From contig NMRA01000352.1 of the NCBI GenBank assembly GCA_002633005.1, positions 96,836-160,835 of the forward strand: a DNA stretch of 64,000 bases. Reading direction: 5' to 3'. Below, in pieces: positions 24,851-35,651 of this stretch. Both the position numbers and the translations under genes were made by a program. How positions within the stretch are numbered: position 1 is the stretch's first letter; each line of letters starts with the position of its first letter. This stretch comes from Phoronis australis. Taxonomy: Eukaryota; Phoronida; Phoronidae. The notes under the pieces were generated by a model that was not told the origin of the DNA, searched no databases, and worked only from the letters and a program-made list of their open reading frames with translations.

Positions 24851-27019
24851 TTTTGTTAGAATTAATGTCCTATTAGACATGAAAGAAGAAACTGGATAAG
24901 GAGAATGCTTTCACCATGCGAGAGCTACATACAAAATTTTCCACACCACAGCAAATGTATACAGAAAAATATGGAAAGGAATTATAAAGAAAATTTCAAG
25001 CTCAGAGCAGGGCTCACGACTAAGAGACAGAAATTAAAGGCAAGACATAATGAAACGGAAACAATGTTAGGTTTCATAAATGCAAAGGCAGTGCCTGAAA
25101 GATTAGAAGAGCGAAGGAGTCTTTCTTTAAGATCGTCCAAAAATGATCAGCTTTCGCAACTCGCCAAAGACAGAAAAGTTTCACAAGTCAAGCTGAGATT
25201 AGCCAAATGGCATTTGTGATCCCAATTTCATAATGTCATAATGCAATACTTATATAGTGTACATGTAACACCTTTAAAGCGACACATTCCGGTAAAGCTA
25301 CTTGCGAGATCTTCCACAAAGAAAATGAAGGAGGTTTCGTAAATGGAGAGAAAGTGCCTGAAAGATTAGAAAAACGAAGGAGTCTATCTTTAGGATCGTC
25401 CTTTCCGAACATTAGAACGTACACTTCTCGAGGTAGACGTAAATTTCATGAAAGGTACAAATGAAAAAGGTTTTCAAGGAATACCAAAATTTCTAGGATA
25501 TCAATTTCATAATATCATTGTGCAATGCATATACAGCTTGCATGCAAGACCTTTAAAGTGACACTCTCCGGTGAAGCTTAATGTGAGATCTTCCACATCG
25601 TAGAAGATGAAGGTTTCGTAAATGGAAAAGAAGTTTTGAAAAATCAGTCCTGCTTTGAATTGTCCAGTGTCCAATCTTAAGAGTGTACCATGCCCGATTT
25701 GTCGAGCAAGTGACGCATATCTAATAGCTTGTGCAACTAGTTATTTCCAAGAAAACGAGTGAGCTTTAAAATAAGCCATGCCTTCAAAATCAAGAGATTA
25801 ATGCAGGATACATTTTGCATGATGAATGGTATTTAACAGTAGTCACACATAATATGTTCATGTAGCAATCTTCTTGTCTCTGATTGCAATGAGTGTCAAA
25901 ATGTGATTATGATCACAGATATACAGGTGTCTTATGTGTTCGGCTAGTGGCTAAAATGCGCACTCTCTCAAGTATGGCCCGCTGACGTGCCACAAAGAGC
26001 CCACTTGATGTTCCAAGATGGGAAGGAATAGCATGGGAAAATGATTTTACCCGCACAGAGATTCAAATATAGCAGTTTAATGGAGACATCAATTTTTATA
26101 AAAAGTATTGTTTAAAATTGGTGATTTAATACTACAAATTTACTTTGTTTGATGTGAAAGAAAATGATGACTGATACGCAATTACCACAGGAGCGAAACT
26201 TTCTGTAATCGCTTAAAAATACTCATTCGCAAGATCAGAAGCAAGAAAATTGATTGCGAACTGTTACGCAAAAAATAAACGATAATGTATCTTTTCACTC
26301 AATAAGTTCAAAAATAATGGTCTAAAGACAGCCTCATGGTCATTAAGATAGAAAGTATTTTTTCAAGAAATTATATCAATAAGTTTAAGTACCGTAATAT
26401 GAGTATATGATCAAGTAAGGGAAATATTTGAGACCAATTTCCTATAATGCAATGCCTATATAGGTTGCATGCAAGACAATTAAAGCGACACATTCTGGAA
26501 ATTGACATTTGTTTGAGTTTGGCATATTTAATGGCAATGTTTCACCTTACTCCACCATGAGTATTTATGGTCTTGTTGTTGGTCATGTCCTGCACAAGGC
26601 ATGGGTAAACACATCCCGATGCAACTGCAACATACAGACACACACATTGTGCTTATTGCAATGGACCCGTCTGAGCGGCTTGCACACATCTGATTCAATG
26701 TGTATCAGACCGCCTGCACTATTATACACTTATGTCTAAATGAATGACCCACATTGTCAGAAATAATGTGCTTTGTAAAAAATAATTATCTTTCAACTCA
26801 AAAGCAATACAAATTTGTCACTGATTTTTACATGCTGTTACACGATGTGTTAGTACCATGTACTTGTAATGATTGTTTCACCACAAAAAGGTAAAACAAT
26901 TTTCTGTATAGTATTGAAGAAACTGCCATAATTTTCTCGCTCTGCGTCCACTCGGATTTCATGCAGAAGTCTTTGCCATGCAACTGCTTTCGTTTATTCT
27001 ATCTTTGATTATCAATTTC

Positions 27020-27184
27020 AGATGAACTTGGTTGAGTTTTTGAAGCACTGTTGCAGTCTGATGAGCAGTACCGTTGTCCCTCAGGCACATCATTTTCCAT
27101 CCTATTAATGCAATCGAGGTGGTACCAATTGGCCAAACTTGCATACCATTCGTGCAGAGCATTCCACCAACCTACTCGTCTCAT
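27020..27184 (-). pseudogene. PHD-finger relic
   Basis: The minus strand reads HEWYASLANWYHLDCINR then MENDVPEGQRYCSSDC, the C-terminal half of a PHD zinc finger (WYHLDC ... VPEG.WYCS.C). Two expected ligand cysteines before WYH are replaced (Tyr and Leu positions) and the conserved Trp before YCS is Arg. Such fingers occur in many invertebrate transposon proteins. No adjacent domain could be joined to it. Confidence 0.5.
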
Positions 27185-28497
27185 CTAAGGATATCACTCT
27201 GCAAATCATGTAATTGGAATCATATAATTTTTGTGCGTTATCTCTTGTCAATACAAAATAAGTTGCCTAATTTAAAAGTGGTTATTAAAAATTATGATTA
27301 AAGGAGCAAGTAGAATAGAGTGTGGATAAAAATCCATGTCCGCGCCTGCCAATTCCAGCTACAATCACTAAAAATCGCATAACCGCGCCCATCCACACAC
27401 ACACATTGAAAGTGGTGCATACTTGAGGATCACAATACAAAGTTCTGTCTCTGTCCCTCTACACTTGCAATAAACCTCTGAGTCCTCAGCTGTTAAGGTG
27501 CCAATGTCTTCCGACATTATGTCGCCTACTGCTGGCAGTGACTATTTTCGCACACAGTGCATTGATGGCTTCGGGGGGTGGGGGTTGGGTCTTCATGTCC
27601 ATCCTTTAGCGCGTTTACATGAAATGCAATTTGCTTGTGAAATGCACTGAAGGTGCTCTTAGGGCTCCAAGTCTATACCTTCAAACAGAGAGCCGAGAAT
27701 TAGATTGCTAACAAACCCATGGCCTGCACCCCTCTCAATAAAGGATCTCCATGAGTGTTCACTTTGTTACCAATTGTCTTTACATAAAGAAAAACTCGAG
27801 AGAAAGCAATTGCCACTGAGCCGCTTGCAAATCCAGCAAAACAACTAAAACTAATAGGCAATGGGAGGTGCCTAGTCATGATAGTTCTCCAGCTTTGGCA
27901 ACTATTATCAATATTCAATATACCTTCTATAACTGAAACCGGTTGCCGCGTTAACTTGCGGGTACACCGTTTTTCACATGACTGGTGTCTAAATAAATCT
28001 TTTGGAAATGCGAATTTACCTAAAACATGCGTGACAGCGAGACACAAAACCATGTTCTGTCAGGTTCACAGGGCCATGAAACATGATACATGTTTTCCAT
28101 TACATGTTTCTTGGCATTCCTATGTCCTATAGGGTTTTTATATGGTGTAATGTACCTCTTTGTGTCAGTGAACTGCTGTGAAGTAGTTGATTCATTGAAT
28201 CCTAAAACAAAGACATCTTTATGTGAGTGATTGTCTTAAAACATCCTAACAGCAACCGTTGATCAAAACGCTACTTGTCCAAAAAGTTAGACATGGCAAT
28301 ATATACACTCTAAACAACTTGTTGGTAGTGATAAATTTGCATTGAAACGCAAAGTAACAAGACAAACTTTTTTGTGATGTTGGAATAGTAATCATTAGAT
28401 GATGGTGTAAGTAATTATTAGTTTGTAAGCATGAACACAACATACATTGTAGCGCTGCCCAAGTAACGCTAATTGAAGGCAATTTCTTTTGCAGGAT
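27185..28497. other. Gene-free stretch
   Basis: It contains a G-rich tract at ~27571-27588 (runs of G5-G6 with a potential quadruplex) and overlapping open frames on both strands at 27700-28130 without recognisable motifs. Confidence 0.35.
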
Positions 28498-29350
28498 CTA
28501 AAAAGTCCTGGCATATCCTACCACTTGTTTGACGTGAATGCACATCGATGCTATTGTGCGATCTTTTATTACAGTCATTGCATCAAGCTCGTTCTTTCCT
28601 TTCATTGTGGTAGGCACGTTCACTTTAACGTCACGAGTCGCAAACAGGTCCTGCACTAGAAGCCTTCTATCGGCTAAAATTGAGTCTCCATTTTTAAAAC
28701 ATGATCTGTCAGAAAGGAGAGAACTCCTTTCAGTAATCTGTCTATCGCCGACAGAGCCACATTTACAGTTAGACATTTTTTCAGCCGGACTTTTCAGTGG
28801 CATAAAGAGTTATCCACGTTGATTGGAATTGGTGTTGAAGTATGTGGGGAAATATTTGTCCACGATTTCTCTACTGGGCCACAGTTCTAACTCCTTTAGT
28901 TCAAAATACATAAATGTCACCCATATCTTAAAGCTCACTGCCCTTGCTGATGCTAAAGTCATTTGCCAACTGAAAGCCTTCTTTGGCATGCCGGAGCTTG
29001 AGTAGGGTCAAAAACAGTTCATCTTGTGGGCCTAGGGTCAAACTTTTGTAAGAAAGATAGCCTACAGAAGGACCCCGTATTTTATATAACATCAAAAAAT
29101 GACTGTACGAGTTGAAACCTGTCATGCACTGAAACGCTTCGTCATTTCTCTCGAATCTCTTCACACAGTAACACGCATCTGTTGTCAAAAGCTCACACTG
29201 TACACCAAGCGCAGTTGAGTCCACCGAGTCTTGGACTTTATATTCCTGCTGCTCATTACCAAATACTACGCAGACACTGAGAGCAAACTCACCCGAGTCT
29301 GGTGTTTCCTGGAAAAGCAAACTACAACAATTTTCTCTTTTTCCTTTCAT
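28498..29350 (-). pseudogene. ISL2EU/PIF-like (DDE_Tnp_4 family) transposase pseudogene
   Basis: N-terminal part 28928-29350: FERNDEAFQCMTGFNSYSHF, then LGPQDELFLTLLKLRHAKEG and FQLANDFSIS, the fold-and-HTH region that precedes the catalytic domain in these transposases. After a frameshift, WPSREIVDKYFPTYF is readable at ~28810-28880. The C-terminal part 28498-28803 reads GSVGDRQITERSSLL, KNGDSILADRRLLVQDLF, VNVPTTMKGKNELDA and IASMCIHVKQVVG, matching the family order, with ADRR in place of the usual ADRG. The central block with the first catalytic Asp and the THAP domain are missing. Inactive. Upstream frames to 29717 may belong to the same element. Confidence 0.75.
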
Positions 29351-30340
29351 TGCTTGACCACGCAGTATTGCTCAGTGATCCAAGTTTGTGTCAGGTGAAT
29401 ATGAATTACACAGAGATTTGAAACAGTGACTTGCTTTTCGACATTCTTCAAGCATTTGCTGTGGGTGCTGATTTTTCGGTGGGTATGGATCCAATTCCCT
29501 GTCCCTTCTGCAGTTGCTTGGTGGAAATGCTACCGTCTTTCTTCACTGCTTTATGGATCTCAGATTCTACAGCTAGTGAGAGGCTGGCTTTGGATGGTTG
29601 TGAGCAGTTTCTGGCAGGCAACCTATCCGTCTTCTGTCTATAGCTTCCTTTGGCCAAATGTACAACAACTGGGCAGGACAACAATCTGACAAGCAAATTC
29701 AGCAAGAATGCTGGCACAGACTGCTACAGACCTCTCTTATGATTAAACTTGTGTGCGGGTCTTAAGTGACACTTAGGACTCAATCATAAGTCTTACTAAA
29801 TCGTGACAAGTTCAGTTAACAATGAAAGGAGTACGACAAATAAGTCATAATTCTTCAGCAAAAACAAGACATTGTGAATGTTTAGTACCAGAGTAATGTA
29901 TTAATGCCAAACTCTTTGATGCAAAAACTTGCTCATGAATTGAACGTACCGTAATATGTAACAGCTTTGATAAAACCCGATACCTACCACACTGGTGTCC
30001 AGGTGATGTCGGTGGACCACTTTTTCACTGCGATGGTGCACTGATGAGGTAGTGAATGGTTGTGCATGGCATTTAAGTGTGGTTTTATCCAATCACTTAT
30101 GTTGTACATTTTTGAAAATAAAGAAGATATAGGGTTTGGACTGGTACATTTTGAGAAGGCTTCCATCAATTTTGGAATTGTTAGAATAGAATGACGAGCC
30201 ATGTACATAGAAAAACTGGAAAAAAAGACTTGATGTACATCCCCATGTGTATAGCTCACCATTAGAAAACCAACTTTAATTTTTAATAAATACGCATTTC
30301 AACCAACAGTGCATAGAGCCCAAAAACTACAATATTTTTA
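29351..30340. other. No recognised gene; unassigned minus-strand frames
   Basis: The frame at 29984-30262 (MYNISDWIKPHLNAMHNHSL) has coding-like composition and may be a transposon relic. The frame at 29448-29717 may be the N-terminal end of the ISL2EU-like element. Neither can be assigned. Confidence 0.3.
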
Positions 30341-30519
30341 TTTTCCCTCCAACAATTATCCATCTGCAGATACAAAATGGGGGGCAAGTATCTCATTGAT
30401 GATAATGTTCATAGCAGGACATTGGCTGTTACATCTGGTCCATGTGCCCAATTTAAAAAAAAACGATGGTTTGATTGATAACACCAGTGAGATGTGTTCT
30501 TAATTTATGTTTTGCTATA

Positions 30520-30965
30520 TGTAATAGATTATGTATTGCGACCGCTAGATGGCGTGTTGTTTGATGTATGCTCTCTATTGTCTGAAACGTTTTGTCCTTT
30601 GGGGCTGCCGGAGACACCAATGATTTCAACAGATCGTAAGCCGTTTCACCGATAACGGCTAAAAAACAACTAACATGTTTTCCGGAGGGCAAATCATTTG
30701 CCTCGAAATATGCCTCCAATCGTTTGATGTATGAACGAAAGGTAGTTGATTCTGTTAATAGAGATATTGATCCAGTTAAAGACAACATTTTTCGACCTCG
30801 TTGCCAACTGTTAACGTTGATGATCCCAGATTCGATTCGAGTCAGTTCTTCAAAGACAAACAACAGCCATTTTTTAGGAAGCCACTTGATATCTATTTTT
30901 CAGACAATAGAGAGCGTACATCAAACAACACGCCATCTAGCGGTCGCAATACATAATCTATTACA
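30520..30965 (-). mobile_element. Inverted-LTR-end element 1 (snap-back Gypsy derivative)
   Basis: A 446-bp insertion flanked by CTATA direct repeats (30515-30519 and 30966-30970). The first and last 68 bp are inverted repeats with one mismatch and begin TGTAATAGATTATG. Reading on the minus strand from the right end: LTR-like leader (about 30809-30965), a primer-binding-like TTGGCAACGAGG (30796-30807), an ATG at 30788, then Gypsy-type gag (RLEAYFEANDLPSGKHVSCF; VIGETAYDLLKSLVSP; PKDKTF). At 30588 gag runs straight into the inverted copy of the LTR start. No 3' LTR end, protease or polymerase is present. The 136-codon open frame over it is a chimera of gag and antisense LTR, not a gene. Confidence 0.8.
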
Positions 30966-31493
30966 CTATATATTTATTAAATGCAGTTGGTCAATGCCAT
31001 CCAGTATTATGCATGCGTATCTATTTGGTCTAGCCCCTTGCCTTCGAGCAATGTTTGTAGTATTTTTTCTCATTGCTGAATAATAATTATAGTTTCACTA
31101 TTCAGTGGACAATTCATACTTTCATTTCTACCAGATTATAATGCAAAAACCTCAGTTATCACTCAAACGTGGGGACATTTAGAAATGAGAGTACTCCATG
31201 TATTTTCAGTTTTCCCTCCAACAATCATCCATCCGCAGATACAAAATGGGGGCAACTAACTCATTGATCATAATGTTTGCAGCAGGACATTGGTTGTTAC
31301 ATCTGTCCCCACTGCCCAATTTCAAAAAAAAAAACCGATGGTTTGGTGACCATGGTTGATAACACCAGTGAGATGTGTTCTTCATTTATGCAACTTTGGA
31401 GCATTTTGCTTTTTACATGAAACGCACGCAGATTGGTTTTCTGTTGGCCCCTTGTCTTCGAGCAATGTTTGTAGTATTTTTTTCTCGTTGCTG

Positions 31494-32540
31494 CGCCAGT
31501 AAAATATGAGTAAATGTGTGAACTCAAAATACTTGTGTTTATTTATTGCAAATGGCGAAACCGGAAGGGCTAACAAAAATAGTCAAACGAATAACTCGCG
31601 TAAAGTAATAAACGGGAAACCAATAGTGGCGTAATGTCTCTTTAAGTCCTTGAAGTAACACTTATCAGTCCTAAGAAAAAAATTAGCACAATACATGTAA
31701 TACACTTGAACTAGGATCGGTACCATCAAAGTCCAGGGAGGATACCATAACACTTAATCAACCACAAAATCCTGAAGGTAGGTTGGAGGACGTTTGGTCC
31801 TGGAAGAGCGTCGCAAAGGAACATCTCCCGTCACGTCAAGTGTACTGCTGCTAGTATGACCGGCATCATTGGTAGTGATGGGTAACCCATGGTGTAGTAG
31901 AGTATTGTCAGGACCAAGAAGATTGTCCTCAATAAATGCCATAATGCGTTGGTATAAGTCTTCCGGACGCTCATCGGGAAGAAGGCGTATTTCAGCAAAG
32001 TCCAAAAAGTGTCCACCCGACGTTTGGAACCCATAGTGAGCACGTATGGTTTGCCAGATAGAGGCAAGCGATGTTGACTGCTTAATGATGGTGTTACGTG
32101 AAATAACTGGACAAAAATTCGCGATTTGTCCCAACATTAAGTTCAGATGAGTTAGTTTTTGGGCGGCGGTTCGACGCCGCGCCTCAGGAACAATGTCCGG
32201 GTCATTGAACAACCCTCGTAGAGGGACCTTTGCCTTGTCCCAAGTAAAATCGCCTTGCAAAAAGTCAGCAAAGTTAGCGTCCAGCAATAAAACATAGGTT
32301 ATATTATGTCTCCAATTGTCGAAGGAGTTTATAGTTTCACATTTCGTCAAACACCACTGCTTGGGTGCCTTAGCCATGGTTCGTTAAGAACACGCTGCCG
32401 CCACACCAGTAAAATATGAGTAAATGTGTGAACTCAAAATACTTGTGTTTATTTATTGCAAATGGCGAAACCGGAAGGGCTAACAAAAATAGTCAAACGA
32501 ATAACTCGCGTAAAGTAATAAACGGGAAACCAATAGTGGC
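31494..32540 (-). mobile_element. Mini LTR retrotransposon with gag fused to the pol end
   Basis: The 137-bp direct terminal repeats 31494-31630 and 32404-32540 differ at one base. GCTG target duplications flank them (31490-31493, 32541-32544). A primer-binding-like TGGCGGCAGCG lies directly inside the upstream (right) LTR. One 207-codon ORF on the minus strand (31754-32377) starts as Gypsy-type gag ([37 protein letters not shown]) and ends with a motif usual at the C-terminus of pol ([18 protein letters not shown]). The intervening protease, RT and integrase are missing. The LTR ends are not TG/CA. The interruption-free relative near 31080 gives the target sequence. Near-identical LTRs suggest a recent insertion of an internally deleted, non-autonomous element. 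Confidence 0.82.
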
Positions 32541-32694
32541 GCTGAATGATAATTATAAATAGTTTCATTATTCAATAGACAACACTTCCTTTTAAGATAT
32601 TCATACTTTCATTTTCACCGTATTAGAATGCAAAAACCTCAGTTATCACTGAAACATGGGACATTTAGAAGTTAGAGCACTCCATGTATTTTCA

Positions 32695-33224
32695 GTTTTA
32701 CCACCAAGCTTTTCAAGTAAAAAAATTAAAAGCAAACTTTAATTTGACGACTAAAGGTCTACTAAGCAAATACTCACGTAGTACGATTCAAAAAGGACAA
32801 ACACGTACAATGTTGCCAATTAATAATTCCAGGATCACAGTGCGATTAGTACCAACCAGGTATGTGTGGAATTTATCATGTAAAGTGTAGTTGCGGCACA
32901 TACCTTTGTTTAGTTAGATGCGATGTGCGCATTTTTTCAAGGTGTTTCTTTCCATCTTTGTAGTGTTACCCAAATACACCTTTAATTATGAATAGATGTT
33001 GCGTTTTGCAAACCGGTTCTCCTGTAAATACAAAGTATAACTTTGTTGAATTAATATTAACTAAACTTTGTCCACAATAGTAAATCATAGCCTGTTTCTT
33101 AATGCTTTGAATGTGTTTTTTGTTTTTGTCTGAATATCATTAGCAACAACCAGACATGAATTGAATCTCATAAAATTCAGTTTTGACTTGGTGAAGATAT
33201 TTATAAATGCAAAATGCAAACAAC
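32695..33224. other. Gene-free stretch
   Basis: AT-rich, without exon borders or repeats that I could match within the window. Confidence 0.35.
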
Positions 33225-33323
33225 AGTTGTGAACATGCTATGCTATATTTAAGTTGATGTTAGCAATTAACCACGCTTCTGTTTTTTCTTATTTTTGGTT
33301 AAGAATACAACTTAGCACAATAT

Positions 33324-33663
33324 TGTTTATATGTTCGTATTGTATTGTTCTTAGAAGCAGAGCCACTTTGACTTTGTCCGCTGCATTGTCTCGGTTTGTG
33401 GCTGTCAAGAAAATTTCGAAATTCCTTCGAAATCTTTTCCATTGTTCCGGCAGGTTTCCACCCTGTTTCAAGGGTTTGGGCGCTAGAAACTTAGCCGACA
33501 TTCCTCACTCAGGGCATCATGTAAATAGTTCGTGTGTCAGTGCGACGATGTTATCTGATATGTTCAACCGCTTACTTAAATGTAACTGACCACCATTGTG
33601 TCAAGAACCGGAAACTGTTTATTGTTGTGCTCCGATGAACAATACAATACGAACATATAAACA
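33324..33663 (-). mobile_element. Inverted-LTR-end element 2 (snap-back Gypsy derivative)
   Basis: A 340-bp insertion between AATAT direct repeats (33319-33323, 33664-33668). The terminal 27 bp at each end are perfect inverted repeats beginning TGTTTATATGTTCG. From the right end on the minus strand there is a leader containing AATAAA, then an ATG at 33501 and gag-like coding (MSAKFLAPKPLKQGGNLPEQ; WKRFRRNFEIFLTATN; DKVKVALLLRT). Gag stops at ~33350, where the inverted LTR start begins. The related but distinct element at 30520-30965 has the same plan. The paralogous site near 40870-40890 lacks the insertion. Confidence 0.8.
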
Positions 33664-33830
33664 AATATATCAAAGTCAGTGTTTGGGTGAAAATTTGCAT
33701 TAGCTTATTCTTTGAGTGTGGGCCGGACTGACTTCTTCTGAGGACTTTCTATTTTATTTCATCTTTTCATCCAGTGAAAGTTTTTCCATTCTTTATCCCA
33801 CTGCTTGAACCTACCAGCCCCAACTTCTGC

Positions 33831-35491
33831 ACCTGTTAATCAAATATGAAAATGATAAAATAATGCATTATGAATGTACACAATAGCCTTTAAGAGCCCC
33901 TCATCTTTTATATTTTGTCATCCTGTGCTTTGGGAGAAAGAACTTAAAGTTACCCTCACAAATGACACTGGTTTGATGAAAGATTTCATCTTCATTTTAA
34001 AAGTGTACGTGAGCATCAGTTACAATCAATACATAACTATAAAAAGCATCTTACCTCATCTTACCGGGCTGTAAAAACAAGAAAAATCTGTTATTTATAT
34101 TATATAAGTCTTGGGTTCAGAAGACTAAAACCAAATAGTACATCACAACATAATTTATGGAATACTTTTGTTTTTGACTTGGGTCGTTCCTCATCTGTGT
34201 CTGTCAAATCAGAAGTCAGCTCTGCAGGTGGGAGTTTCTTTCAATTTTCAATATAGTTGCAATTTTTTGGTTTTGTCGTTATTGTAATGCACTGTGTTCT
34301 CCACACTAAAACATTCCGAACTTTTTGATAATTTCTGGGGCAGTTCAATTTCAGCAAAATCTTAACTCGTTACTGCGGTGAGTCAAAACAAGTCGTGGAA
34401 AACGCTTAAACATGCCAATTTGCAAATAGAAAAATTAAATTCATGCATTACGATTAATCAAGACTTGATAAGTAGTCCTACTGTTTTCAGTAGTTGGATG
34501 TATTAAAATAACCATAATACTGTAACCACGGAAACAAAATGTCGGTCACCAAAAACTTAGTACTTGCATTGTGGTAAATAACTTCAAAAGGATTATTTTG
34601 TTGTTATATTCATAATTGTGATTTGCTTACAAATATCCCCCAAAATAGATAACGGTAACCACAAAAACTTTAAATACGTGACTGTGTTTATTTCATAATA
34701 TTAACAAAAGTGTGACATTTTAGTCAACAGACAGTTTTTCTTTTACTTCAAAATTTGTCTTTTTGACCAGTGTCATCGAGTTACATTGTTTACATGGATA
34801 TCAAATTGCTAAATATTCCATTAGCAGCAAAGGTGACCTGTCACCATGTGAGTCATGTCAGTGCTGTTAGTTTGAATTCACAGCTTTGGCCGATGCTTTT
34901 ATTTCGTCACATCAAAAGTTTGCAATTTTTCACAATGAACTTTTCACCAAATATTTTTATTAGACAGTGGTTGTTAATGATTGGAACGTTTGGAACTGCT
35001 TTCTAGAGTCCATCGTCAACAAATGATGGTTGGAGGAATTTCCCCACCGTGTTACGTCCCGGAAGCGTCACATACCGGGGTAGAAATGCAGGCTGTAGAA
35101 TGACATTATACTATAGTGTAGGCTACATGCATAGCGAAGTGACAGTGTAATGGATATATCACGTTAAGTTACAAATAATTTATAAAAGATTTATTTAAGA
35201 AATGTTCATTGTAGCTGAATGTCAAACTTTTATTGTGAAACAAATGTGTATTTGTTTATTGACATGTCTAATGTACCTGTTGGAAGTATACAATCATGAC
35301 TTTTTGATCTGGCATATCAAAATTTTCAAATGTAAAGAAGCAATTATAAAAAGGTTGCATATTTTTAATCATATTATTAGCCGCCCACTGTTTGACTGTC
35401 AGTTGGTAAGACGAAGCCATTTTATTGGACAAGGCAACGTTTCCAATAGTCCTTTCTAGTTCAAAACGGGTCTCATGATACACAGGAACCC
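33831..35491. other. Gene-free stretch inside the 3.6-kb block unique to segment A
   Basis: Only short unsupported frames; no recognisable motif or repeat. Confidence 0.35.
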
Positions 35492-35651
35492 TTAATTTAG
35501 ATACGAGTCAACTTTATCCAACATGAAAACCAAGGTGTTGTCACCCTCGTCCAGGCAATTGGGTGTTGCTCGATTTCCTTCTCTCATAAGAACTTGGAAC
35601 ACTTCCTCTTGATCAGGGCTACTCCAAACAGACTGGTTGACTGTAAGCAGG

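Larger units (their letters stand above)
21930..26500 (+). repeat. Diverged repeat family with a TATATA-centred core, seven copies
   Basis: A ~90-130 bp core recurs at about 21935-22075, 22378-22500, 23755-23880, 24228-24370, 25217-25310, 25495-25600 and 26410-26500. Its elements in order are GGGAAATATTTGAGACC, CATATAATGCAATGC, TTATATAGG, TTGCATGCAAGAC, ATTTAAAGCGACACGTTCCGG. All are in the same orientation. A second module (AGGATCAGAAACAAAGAAAT and ~170 bp after it) accompanies several copies, at ~22190, ~22668, ~24040 and ~26230. Copies five and six instead carry a shared GATCTTCCACA tail. Spacing is irregular, so these are dispersed or eroded tandem copies. No coding capacity is visible in the core. 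Confidence 0.65.
30341..32694. repeat. Tandem duplication, each copy interrupted by a different retroelement
   Basis: Copy 1 (30341-31208) and copy 2 (31209-32694) both start TTTTCCCTCCAACAATYATC and end ...CTCCATGTATTTTCAG. Without insertions each is ~0.42-0.44 kb. Copy 1 carries the inverted-end element 30520-30965; copy 2 carries the mini LTR element 31494-32540. Each copy therefore gives approximately the empty site of the other's insertion. Confidence 0.8.

Noticed and set aside
24905-25219. 104-codon basic plus-strand frame
   Set aside because: Part of it recurs as non-coding repeat at 25350-25405, so the open frame is a by-product of the repeat family.
30453-30863. 136-codon minus-strand ORF as a gene
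   Set aside because: It is gag fused to antisense LTR sequence and to flanking DNA; only the gag part is meaningful.
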